From Eledone cirrhosa (taxonomy: Eukaryota > Mollusca > Cephalopoda > Octopoda > Eledonidae), in the NCBI GenBank assembly GCA_964016885.1, contig OZ024743.1:11439273-11503272 (forward strand): a stretch of 64,000 nucleotides of DNA, read 5' to 3'. Below are positions 55,336-64,000 of the stretch, in pieces. The first letter of the stretch is position 1, and every line of letters begins with the position of its first letter. The position numbers and the translations under genes were made by a program. The notes beneath the pieces are model-generated. The model worked only from the letters and a program-made list of their open reading frames with translations. It searched no databases and was not told the origin of the DNA.

Positions 55336-55384
<49 letters not shown>

Positions 55385-55385
<1 letters not shown>

Positions 55386-56260
55386 CACTAAGTTGGCTTA
55401 AAACATTGATTACATAAAAAAGAGATAAAAATAAAATTAAGTAATGAGAAAAGGAGGAAGGGATAAAGAAGGGCAGATTTGGCTGTATAGGAAAATAGAG
55501 GAAAGAACTATAAATGCCACAAATGAGAGGAAAATCAAGGATTCTTGGGCCACAGAAGAAAGGGAGGAGGAAGGGGAGAGGGCTCTGAGCCTAAGGCAGG
55601 GCAATGTTTGGGCTGCGATCCACGGACAAAACTACAAAGGCGTTTCCGTGGACAATGGCCGGCAACACTCACTGCAACAGCCACCCAACCTCGCGGGGCT
55701 CCTTCCTCAGACGAGCTGCTGACATTCCGATTTTGCGGTCGACCGTACGGTGTCCGATGACAGCTGAAGTCTCGACGGTGACCTGTGTGAAGAGGAAGCG
55801 GTCAGACAAGTCCCGGTATTTGTCTTCCTGTACTCTGCATTACGGGCCGCAGGCATCGGGGTTTGTGGCCGAAACGACTAAATTGGAAGCGGAGAACGTG
55901 TTACAATATGTGGCGTCCCAGAATGGGAAGAGGGTAATTCGGTCGGGGCGTTTGCCGTCTTCGATGGCCCCAGTTGTGATGGGAAGCCAGCTGCATCCAA
56001 GATATCTATAAGTCGTTGAAAGCGGCATGTCGGGGGACCCGTCTTCGGGCGTTAATCGAGCCAAGACAGGATGGATAGTGACTACGGCGTCGTGGACTTC
56101 GACCTCGCCGTAGCTAACGTTTATCACCTCGGACTTGGATGGGTTGACCTCGAATCCAAGGAGCTTTAGAACTGGGATGATTAGCCGAAGGTCCTAACGG
56201 TAGATCTCGAAACCTGACATGTAAAACAGGTTTAATATAGTTTAGTGTTCGTAATGTTAT
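55385..56260 (-). pseudogene. LINE C-terminal fragment B, internally deleted
   Basis: Minus strand: VINVSYGEVEVHDAVVTIHP from the RT thumb region is followed directly by SWLPITTGA, GKRPDRITLFPF and WDATYCNTFSASNLV from the C-terminus. Fragment C shows several hundred bases between these parts, so B has an internal deletion. The A-rich 3' tail is at about 55420-55560. Confidence 0.65.
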
Positions 56261-56329
56261 TTTTTTAAATAAACATCGAAGTCAAAGGTGTAGTTTGGTG
56301 CAACACGCCTGGGAGTAGCTTAATGACTC

Positions 56330-56465
56330 TCATCACAATTCTTACGTATATATAATTCTTATCACAATTCTTAGAATATTAATTACATCACAATTCTTAG
56401 AAGATTTTATATGTCACAATTCTTAGAAGATTATATATGTCACAATTTCTAGAATGTTGTATGCT
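56330..56465 (+). repeat. Short tandem repeat
   Basis: Four to five diverged units contain tcacaattcttagaa followed by an AT-rich part (25-30 bp each). Confidence 0.7.
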
Positions 56466-56495
56466 TTAGGGGAAGGTCATGTTGTCCTAATATTG

Positions 56496-56681
56496 TTTCT
56501 ACTTTAGGCACAAGGCCAGCAATTACCCAGTGCATTACTGGTACTTTATTTTATCGACCCCGTAAGGATGAAAGGCAAAGTCAACCTCGGCGGGATTTGA
56601 ACTCAGATCGTAAAGGGACGTAACTATGCTGGAAAGCATGGCGTCCGACCCTCCACCGATACTGCCAATCCACCGCCCTTG
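56496..56681 (-). mobile_element. Cephalopod tRNA-derived SINE with target duplication
   Basis: A complete copy from tttctactttaggcacaagg to ctgccaatccaccgccc. It is flanked by ttgtcctaatattg (56482-56495) and ttgtccttatattg (56682-56695), a 14-bp duplication with one change, showing LINE-mediated insertion. Confidence 0.92.
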
Positions 56682-56719
56682 TTGTCCTTATATTGCCAGA
56701 TAAAATAGTGAAACGCGCA

Positions 56720-58200
56720 ATTTGGTTTGGTTTTCAACACTTGTAAACGTGGCCCCAAGATACTTGAACTTCTCCACCTGCTTCAGTGAAATATCACATC
56801 TAGCGTGCACTATGCAGGCTTCCCTGAGGGGCGAGTGTCTCAGACTTCGCAGCATTGATTTTCATTCCTGCCGAGCAGCACTTGGCATCAAACCCACCAA
56901 GTTCATGTCGGGAATCATCTTCTAACGTGTTAAGTGACATCATGTCGTCCGCAAATTCCAGCCAACAGATTCTACACTCACCAGTCTCGATGCCACTTAC
57001 AACCCAACTGCTCATGTCAATCCTGTCTGCGGAGGTTATGAACAAGCAAGATGACTAGGCACCCATGGCAGAGTCCGACTACCACATTGAATGGTTTCGA
57101 TTTAAACACCATTTATCCGAACACAAATACTCGGCCATTCGTAAAGAGACATCAGGGCAGCAAGAAGCTGACCATCGATCCCATACTCCTGCAGGACCTT
57201 CCACAACATGTCCCGTGGAACGCGGTCATATGCATTTTCGAGGTCTACGAAGCAAGAATACGCCTTTGGCAGTACTCCCACGATTTCTCTAAAACCTGCC
57301 GCAAGAGTGAATATTTGGTCGACTGTGCTGTGTCCGAAGCGAAAACCATAGTTCATCTGTTAGCTTGAACTCGATAATGTTCCTATATCTCTTTGCCAGA
57401 CACTTAGTATGGACTTTACTTGGGAAGATTAACAAGGAGATCCCTCTAGAATTGGAGCAATTTCTCTTGTCTTCTTTTATGAAAATTGGCGTTATCATTC
57501 CCGATTGCCTTTCCAGTGATTCAGGCTACACAAGTTAACCAGAGAATACCTTTTCTATTTAAAGCTTTTAATATCTCAAGATGAATTTCATCCTCTCCAA
57601 CAGCCTTGCGACATTTGAGCTCTTTAATTGCTCTTGTGACTTCAGCCTCCGAGAGGTTAGTCATCGCTCCCAGATGCACCTCAAGTACATCTGATGCTGT
57701 TGTGACCGGGTTTAGGAGATCAGCAAAGTATTTTTTCCACCGCGCGAGAATGCACCTCTCTGAAGAGAGGAGAACCCCAGAAGTGTTCCTGATAGCATGA
57801 GTGGAGGAAATCTTTATTTGCTGATCGGATTCCAGTTTAACCCCAAAGTCTCCCCATGTGTTAACTTTGTACACCTTTACTGTCCCTGCTACGACTTTTC
57901 GCGCCTGCTTATACCGCAAGTGCAAGAAGGATGACTTATTTCCAAGCCAAACATTGTAGGCCTCCTTCTTTGTACAGATGGCATCTTTGACCTCTTGATT
58001 GAACCAAAGGGTTCTCCTCGCACCCAGCACCACACCAAGCCTCTTTCGCCCGCAGCATCTAACAGCTTAAACAGAAACTGCCGAACTGAACAGTCCACTC
58101 CGTTTCAACATCCTCAGTTTGCTCAGGGAGTTCTCTGAATTTGGATGCAATAGTATCCGCAAATCTGTTTCTGAGTTCCTTTTCTGTCAACGATTTCCAT
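56720..58200 (-). pseudogene. LINE pol remnant (endonuclease end, RT)
   Basis: On the minus strand, in order: RTLWFNQEVKDAICTKKEAY, WKKYFADLL, LSEAEVTRAIKELKCRKAVG, IFIKEDKRNCSNSRGISLL, YGFRFGHSTVDQIFTLA, CFVDLENAYDRVPRDMLW and LEFADDMMSLNT. FADD is the catalytic box. Multiple stops and frameshifts separate the pieces. It is a non-LTR RT of a different family from the 16-34 kb elements. Confidence 0.8.
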
Positions 58201-58537
58201 GTTATCCTATATTTTAAAAAATAAATTGGATAGTGATAAAATATTTTCCCATTAAAAACATATTTTGTAGTATATCAACTATAAGAGAAAACTTTCGAGT
58301 TTTGTCAAATATTAAATGCAAAGTAAGAAATTGTTCTTATTCTTTCTTTTTCCTGTTGAATATTAAATATAAAGATCGTTGATTACAAATAGATATGTCA
58401 TTATTAAATTAGAACTTTCTAGGTGTAAACCCCATGGTCATTTGTGACCGAATTGAGTTTTTACCTCTACCCATAGAATGTGGGTTTTAACTCTCAATAA
58501 TTCATGCATATGAACAACTTTTAATATTTTTATGAAT

Positions 58538-58650
58538 TTTGCCTTTCATCCTTACGGGGTCGATAAATAAAGTACGTCACGCACTGGGGTCGATTTAATC
58601 GAATTTCCCCTTCCCCAAAATTGCTGGCCTTGTGCCTATATAAGAAACCA
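58538..58650 (+). mobile_element. SINE fragment, 5' truncated
   Basis: Contains gcctttcatccttacggggt, cactggggtcgatttaatcg and tgctggccttgtgcc; the tRNA-like head is missing. Confidence 0.8.
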
Positions 58651-58702
58651 ACATTTTTTGTGAATTTTGACGACGCTAGCTCAATAGTACATAGATAATC
58701 AC

Positions 58703-58856
58703 TTCTACTTAAAGCACAAAGCCAGTAATTAAATTGAATAGTACTTCATTGGAACTCACCCCAGAAGGTTGAAAGGCAAAGTTAACCTCGCAGGGATTTG
58801 AACCCAGAACGAACATTAAGGCTTTGTTCGATGCCCTAACAATTCACCGCCCTCAC
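58703..58856 (-). mobile_element. Cephalopod tRNA-derived SINE, diverged
   Basis: Contains cttctacttaaagcacaaag, ggttgaaaggcaaagttaac and the tRNA-like tttgaacccagaacg. Flanks agtacatagataa and agtacataaataa form a 13-bp duplication with one change. Confidence 0.8.
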
Positions 58857-58869
58857 AGTACATAAATAA

Positions 58870-59860
58870 CTTCGACCATCCGACCGCAAATCGCGAGCTG
58901 AAAAATGTAATTTCTGTTAAAATTCGTTATTTTAGTACCCACTAAATCTGCGGCAATAATTTACTAGTGGAGAACTTATCCTATATTGACAATCAAGAGA
59001 AGACATTTTCAATAAAATATAAAATATTTATTTTCTTTAGTATATACTTTCTAATTGTTAACTATATTTTAGAATAAAAGTTCACGAAAATGTTCCCGCC
59101 AATATTATTAAGGCCAATATAAAACTGATAGGAGTTGTATATAACTGATATCATTTGTATACAACTGCTCGTTCTATTTGTAGGTTTCGTGGATAGTTGT
59201 AGAGGCAATAGTTTTTCTACACTATCAAAATAATTAAATAAAAAATGGGCAATGTCTATAATTATTTAAAAAAAATATAGTTTAAAGATATAAACCAGCA
59301 ACAAATGGTGTTTAGTATTATTTGTGTCCGAACACCAGACAACCAGGCCGATTGTTTATATTAAACTTCTCTCTCACACACGCACACTACTAAAAAAACA
59401 AACAAAATGCCTGTGTGTATGTATATGTATGTCAACTGAGTGTGAACGTAGTCGCTGATATGATAGCTCAATCTAGAAAGTAATCGTATATTTCTGTTTA
59501 ATTACATTTGTATATAAATACAGAGGTTATACAATATTTTTTACAAGTCAACTTCAATGGGGTGGAATAAATTTGATATATATAGCATCCATGTTTGTAT
59601 CATTTAAATATTCATTTAGATATTTTTGTATTTACGCATATCATCAGTCGAATTTAGAAATAAGTAAGATTTGTCAACGAAGCCGACGTTGGAAAATAAT
59701 AGAGAGGGTGTGTTTTTTTTTGTTTTTTTTTGATGGCTTAAAACGTCAGTCACGTAGTAACTTAATTTTGGTACGCTTACGAATCAAGGGAGATCATTCT
59801 TCATGATAACTCTGCCGCTATGTTGTCTGCCGCTGAGATGTGCTGATTAATTATTTTTTT
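58870..59860. other. No gene recognised
   Basis: AT-rich DNA without supported features. Confidence 0.4.
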
Positions 59861-59869
59861 AAAGAGAAA

Positions 59870-61340
59870 TTAAAAATGAATTTATTGAATAAACGTTATA
59901 CAATGATGAAGATAGTAAAAAAAGGATAAACACAAAACTAAATAATGAAAAAAAAGGAGAAGGGGGTAAAGAAGGGCAGATCTGGCTGTATAGGAATATA
60001 AAGGAAATGATTATAAATGCCATAAATGAGAAGAAAAAGATAGAAAGGCCAAGGACTATTAGGCAAAGGCATTTCCGCGGACAATGGTCACGTCCACCTC
60101 GCCGGGCTCCTTCCCCAGACAGGCTGCTGTCGTTCCAATTTTACGGGGGAGCTCGGCTGTACGGGGTCCGAGGACGCCTGAGGCCTCGACGGTTACTTGT
60201 ACAAAGAAAAAGCGGCAGGACAAACCCCATTATTTGCTTGTCTTCCTGTTGTCTGCATTGCAGGCCGCAGGTACCGTTGTTTGTAGCCGAAGCGACTAAC
60301 TTGGAGGAGGAAAATCTGACAGAGCATGTTGTGTGTCAAATGAGAGATTTACCTCCTTCGAATGCCATGAGGGTAATTTAATCAGGCGCTTGCCGTCTCT
60401 GCAGGCTCCAGTTGTAATGGGAAGCCGGCTGTACCCAGGCTCCTTCCTATTATATTGTTGAGTGCGGCATGTCGGAAAAACTAGCTTGCGCTCTGGCGGC
60501 ATGACAGTGGGTGCAGGCCAAATTCATCGACGACAGCTCCACAACGACATTTATGTGAATCACATACGGGGAGGCTGAGGTGTTGGACCACTCCGATGCG
60601 AGTGCACTCATCAACAAGGTTACCGGCTGATGAAGAGGGCACCAAATTGAACCATACACCGCTGTCTAGCTGCGAAGCGGAATGGATGCAGGCTAGGTAG
60701 TGTTGGTCCAAGACAGACTCGATCCGCCAGAAGGTAGTCCTGCACTTAATGTCGTCCCAGTTACATTGGGCATTTGTATACTAGGGGACAGAGAGTCCTT
60801 TTCCTGTCCAGTCGGCTAGAACCCGCTTCAGTTCTAGGACTATGTTAGGTTCTGCTTTCTTGCTGAGGACCTCACAAATGAGGGTGCGATTGGAGGAGGT
60901 TGGGGAGAGGTAGGCCGGCAGTGCCAGACCCAATGCGGATCCTAGGCTGAGGCCATCGAACCTCACAGGGAGCTTCGCCCGTAGCCAGCCGGCACTGTTG
61001 AAACCGATATTGCAGATGAGTTCCACACAGCATCGGGTGATGACATAGAGTTCACAGAGGCAATCTGCGTGAGGGTGACAAAAATTTGGGAAGGGCGAAG
61101 CTGTTCCTCTTGAGTCGAGTGCACGGCAAAAAGGCGCAACTTCTCCGCCATTCTCGGCAGGTCTCCGGGCTTGGTCAACAAGGCACTCTTGTATGGCTTT
61201 CGAGAAAATTGGAGAGCTGAAAATGCAGGTGGCGTCTTTGAACGTTAGCCAAGCTTCGGGCAAGATGGGATTAATGCTGAATACGGCCTCATCGTAGCTA
61301 ACGTTTACCACTTCAGACTTGAATGGGATCTATAAAGGGA
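59870..61340 (-). pseudogene. LINE C-terminal fragment C (longest)
   Basis: On the minus strand: VNVSYDEAVFSINPILPEAW, IFSSPIFSKAIQECL, CVELICNIGFNSAGWLRAKL, VRFDGLSLGSALGLALPAYL, ELKRVLADWTGKGLSVP, then WFNLVPSSSAGN and CDSHKCRCGAVVDEFGLHPL (a Cys/His cluster), and finally the GKR region. A 176-codon frame (60781-61311) survives. This is the RT thumb-to-C-terminus of a mollusc LINE family, with internal damage and an A-rich tail near 59880-59960. Confidence 0.75.
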
Positions 61341-61807
61341 GAGAACGAAGAGAAAAGATGTATAGACCTTAAAAAGAGGAAAAAACCCTCACAAAGAAAA
61401 TGTTTTTCTTTAGAAAATTAGATATCTAAATGCATGACCGAATGAAAGAGAGCAAGTAAAATCAAATATAAAGGCGGGGGTGGCGGGGCGAGGAGGAGGG
61501 GAAAGCAAAGAATGAAAAAATTGAATAAATAAATAAAATAAATAAATATATTGTTATAGTGGGCAATGCTTGACTAAAAGGAAAAGTCAATGATTGAGGT
61601 TCGATACTTTTCCCCCTCTCTTCTCTCCCTCCCACGCAGCTGCAGCACTCCAACCGAACGGCTATCAAGCTACACCGCGTACTGGAAGATTTCCTTTGGG
61701 CGTAAATTAAAGATAAGAATAAAATAGAATTAGGGAGCTCAACCATCAACTTCATTCGCATTACGTTTTTTTTTTTTTTTGTTTTTTCCCTTTGTTTTTG
61801 TTTTTCC
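61341..61807. other. No gene recognised
   Basis: Mixed A-rich and T-rich low-complexity DNA; nothing coding. Confidence 0.4.
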
Positions 61808-62075
61808 GGGAGGCTGCGTGTCCCTAGACCCCAAAGTGGGGTCTCGGGATATGCAACCGGCTGGAGACCCAGGGGTAAACCCTGAGCCAGATGGTTGGAT
61901 AAGATCCATGAGCTTGGCTGGTCTCGCTTGAAAATCCAGCCGGATCAGTTGGAGACGATTGCTTCTGACAGAACCCGCTGGAGGGTGTGTTTGAGGACTC
62001 TGCCCCCATGACCCTCCCCGGAATAAGAGAGCGGAGAAGAAGAAGAAGAAGAAGAAGAAGAAGAAGAAGAAGAAA
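61808..62075 (+). repeat. LINE 3' end with (GAA)n tail
   Basis: Sequence from gggaggctgcgtgtccctag to cggaataagagagcgg ends in an (AGA)n tract at about 62036-62074. The middle part is related to the reverse complement of 15860-15940. The layout fits a LINE 3' end, but no reading frame is left. Confidence 0.5.
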
Positions 62076-62460
62076 AAAGAGGGAGGAGGAAGGAAGAAAA
62101 TGAAATAGTTAAAACATAAAACGAAACGAAAACAAAGAACAAAGTTGAACTAAGGGAATTAACTCAAATCTTTGTGGAATTTTCTGGGCAAAATATTGGT
62201 GTGGAAACACAAGGGTAACGCAAAATTCTGGAATAACAGAATAACAAATAACAGCTTTCCCCCGATTCTTGCCTTCAATGGCAACAACTACATCCAGAAA
62301 AAAAGATCAGAAGAATTTTGAAAGAACATAAACACATGTACATATCTTCAAACAGATATGCCTTGCACGAGTTATTTCCCTTCAGCTTGTAGCTATATTC
62401 CGATAGAGGGTCTCAATCAACTTGAAAAAGCCTTTAGTGAACAATAGGGTGACATATAAA

Positions 62461-62463
62461 ATA

Positions 62464-62539
<76 letters not shown>

Positions 62540-62540
62540 A
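62461..62540. repeat. (AT)n microsatellite
   Basis: Long AT tract with one interruption; another lies at about 62705-62724. Confidence 0.95.
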
Positions 62541-62724
62541 ATACATTATCGGAGAAAGCTAATAGCGATACTCCGGCCAAATCCCAACTCACTCAACAAA
62601 CATTAGGAAATAAGTGAGTCTATTCCTAATTAAACTTTCGGGGTGCTAACTAATTGTATTGTGTGGAAAATTGGCTGTATTATTTCATATGAGATATATC
62701 AAATATATATATATATATATATAT

Positions 62725-63130
62725 AATCGGTGTTGGATGCTTAAAGCGTCCATATGCGGTAAATAGGAAAATCTGCTTCGTAGAATCAAGACGTATCTGA
62801 GGACCTTGCGATTTTCGGAGTCAGGTTCGATCATCACATCGATTGTGCCTTGAGCTCGTCGCCAGAGAAACGTTTATCGTTTTCGGTGCACCCGGCCGAT
62901 TAACCCACTCGATATGCAAATTGGGCTACTCAGCCGTTAATATGCATAAGGTAAGTATACACGTTCAACAATCTGGCAGGAAGGTATACGTTGCTGACGA
63001 TAGCTAATAAGCTTGAAACTAGTACAGCGTTCCTTTGTCAGTGTTGAACAAACGAGCAACGGTGGTTGCTAGACACTACGGCTTAATACGGGATGTTTGT
63101 TTACAAACACACCGAGCATTATAATAAATG
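62725..63130 (+). mobile_element. Probable second-family PLE terminal fragment
   Basis: A non-repetitive GC-richer block after an AT tract contains the hammerhead at 62988-63030. No second copy is in the window and no coding frame is visible, so the family is inferred only from the ribozyme. Confidence 0.45.
62988..63030 (+). ncRNA. Candidate type I hammerhead ribozyme, second family
   Basis: Stem I acgttg (62988-62993), CTGACGA (62994-63000), stem II agct-AATA-agct, GAA (63015-63017), stem III ACTAGT (63018-63023), cleavage base A at 63024, stem I partner CAGCGT (63025-63030) with one G-T pair. CTGACGA...GAAAC is the usual PLE hammerhead core. A T-T mismatch sits at the base of stem II. Confidence 0.65.
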
Positions 63131-63295
63131 TTCGGTGAATCCATACGTACATATATATGTGTGCATGTATGTATATATATATACATACTACTGTACGTCT
63201 GTATACATATATGTATGTACGTGTACATACTTACATTTAAGTAACAGTCGTACTAAGAGTGGGAAATTAAATTTCGTTTCATTTTTTCCGTTTAT

Positions 63296-63359
63296 ATATA
63301 TATATATATATATATAAGTTAAAACAATGAAATAAAAAATCAAGTGATTAGAGATATAC

Positions 63360-63392
<33 letters not shown>
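63296..63392. repeat. (AT)n tracts left of the PLE foldback
   Basis: AT tracts at about 63296-63315 and 63365-63392. Confidence 0.9.
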
Positions 63393-63396
<4 letters not shown>

Positions 63397-63435
63397 ATAT
63401 TAAATAAATGGAAACTATATTTATAAAACCATATT

Positions 63436-63496
63436 TATTCTATTATATATATTTCAAGGGTACCAAAACTTTGGTACACTCTCATCAGATAAAATA
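63436..63496 (-). ncRNA. Candidate type I hammerhead ribozyme (left arm)
   Basis: Minus strand: stem I tattttat, CTGATGA (63488-63482), stem II with one mismatch, GAA (63455-63453), stem III ATATATAT, cleavage base A, stem I partner ATAGAATA (8 bp with one G-T). Confidence 0.7.
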
Positions 63497-63625
63497 CAAA
63501 GTTTGTTTTATAAATATTGACATAACCAGGAATAGGATCTTAACAGTTCAAGTTATTCCTGGATAGAAAACTTGAACAGTAAGATCTTCTTCCTGGTTAT
63601 GTCAATATTTATAAAACAAACTTTG

Positions 63626-63686
63626 TATTTTATCTGATGAGAGTGTACCAAAGTTTTGGTACCCTTGAAATATATATAATAGAATA
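63626..63686 (+). ncRNA. Candidate type I hammerhead ribozyme (right arm)
   Basis: Stem I tattttat (63626-63633), CTGATGA (63634-63640), stem II gagtgtacc/ggtaccctt with one mismatch, GAA (63667-63669), stem III ATATATAT (63670-63677), cleavage base A at 63678, stem I partner ATAGAATA (63679-63686). Confidence 0.72.
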
Positions 63687-63744
63687 AATATGGTTTTATA
63701 AATATAGTTTCCATTTATTTAATATCATTTAATATCATTTAATA

Positions 63745-64000
63745 TCATGTAATATCATGTTGTTGTCTGGCACGTTCGTATAGTACTGAACCGTTTTTTC
63801 GTTCTTTTAGCCCCCCCCCCCCCCAGTGTTGGTCTATCCTTTCACCTATGCTACGAACTGTCTCGCCTATGTATGTTGTTTGTTGTTGTCATGTTTCTGC
63901 AAGTACCCTCTGTACATATGCTATAGACTACGTTTCTAGTTTTACAGTTTATCCGGGGGTTTACTTTGCATATAATACATTTCCTATTAGTACAGTGGGT
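63745..64000 (-). pseudogene. Penelope-like element GIY-YIG endonuclease fragment
   Basis: Minus strand: CTNRKCIICKVNPRINCKTR with cysteine pairs, then NVVYSICTEGTC (the GIY motif), after a frame change TTYIGETVRSIGERIDQHW (the YIG motif and helix), and beyond a C/G run LKERKNGSVLYERARQQHDI. This is the C-terminal nuclease of Penelope-like retroelements, which nicks target DNA for RT priming. At least one frameshift and the homopolymer at 63811-63824 break it. The rest of the element lies outside the window. Confidence 0.82.

Larger units (their letters stand above)
55045..55339. mobile_element. Foldback PLE fragment with two opposed hammerheads
   Basis: Left arm 55045-55151 and right arm 55231-55339 are near-perfect reverse complements around an 80-base spacer. 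Arm ends (gatattaaacaaatggaaac) are shared with the foldback at 63395-63727. Each arm carries a hammerhead-like core. An (AT)n tract follows at about 55340-55382. Confidence 0.75.
63395..63727. mobile_element. Foldback PLE terminal repeat with two opposed hammerheads
   Basis: Left arm 63395-63554 and right arm about 63570-63727 are near-perfect reverse complements around a short centre, so almost the whole 333 bp can fold back. Both arms carry an intact hammerhead core. It lies directly beside a PLE GIY-YIG fragment, which supports its identity as PLE terminal sequence. Confidence 0.8.

Overview
The window looks like a repeat-rich, gene-poor stretch of a cephalopod nuclear genome, most likely an octopus. 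The basis is many copies of a tRNA-derived SINE of the type described from octopus and squid, extreme microsatellite density, and non-LTR and Penelope-like retroelement fragments of kinds I associate with cephalopods. The species is inferred, not proven.

Only one host protein gene is recognisable: an intronless, stress-type cytosolic HSP70 (6869-8774) with a heat-shock element, TATA box and poly(A) signal. Its reading frame is broken by an apparent 2-bp loss after codon 18. It lies between two nearly identical direct copies of a 2.6-kb segment (1952-4544 and 9554-12138) that carry an RTE-type LINE remnant and pieces of a Helitron.

From about 16.3 to 33.9 kb three LINEs of a Tx1/L1-like type stand head to tail. 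Each has an ORF1 with a CCHC zinc knuckle and an ORF2 with endonuclease and reverse transcriptase, and each ends in an (ATT)n tract. Element 1 (16306-21914) is decayed. Element 2 (21915-27820) has an intact ORF2 and a frameshifted ORF1. Element 3 (27821-33911) has both ORFs intact. The ORF2s of elements 2 and 3 are almost identical while their ORF1s are only about half identical, and element 3 carries a visible junction that makes it look like a recombinant.

From 37.3 to 47.6 kb a unit of about 3.1-3.5 kb is repeated three times plus a partial fourth. Each unit holds a 67-bp minisatellite of different copy number, a hAT-type MITE with an 8-bp target duplication, a (TTTTA)n tract and a SINE. 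The array boundary lies inside another hAT-like element that interrupts a SINE.

From 48 to 64 kb there are old LINE fragments on the minus strand, more SINEs, a perfect 29-bp hairpin in (AT)n, and Penelope-like retroelement (PLE) remnants. Four places (14.2, 54.6, 55.1-55.3 and 63.4-63.7 kb) carry sequences that fold as type I hammerhead ribozymes of one family, two of them as inverted pairs. A fifth hammerhead of a different family lies at 62988-63030. A PLE GIY-YIG nuclease fragment abuts the last inverted pair.
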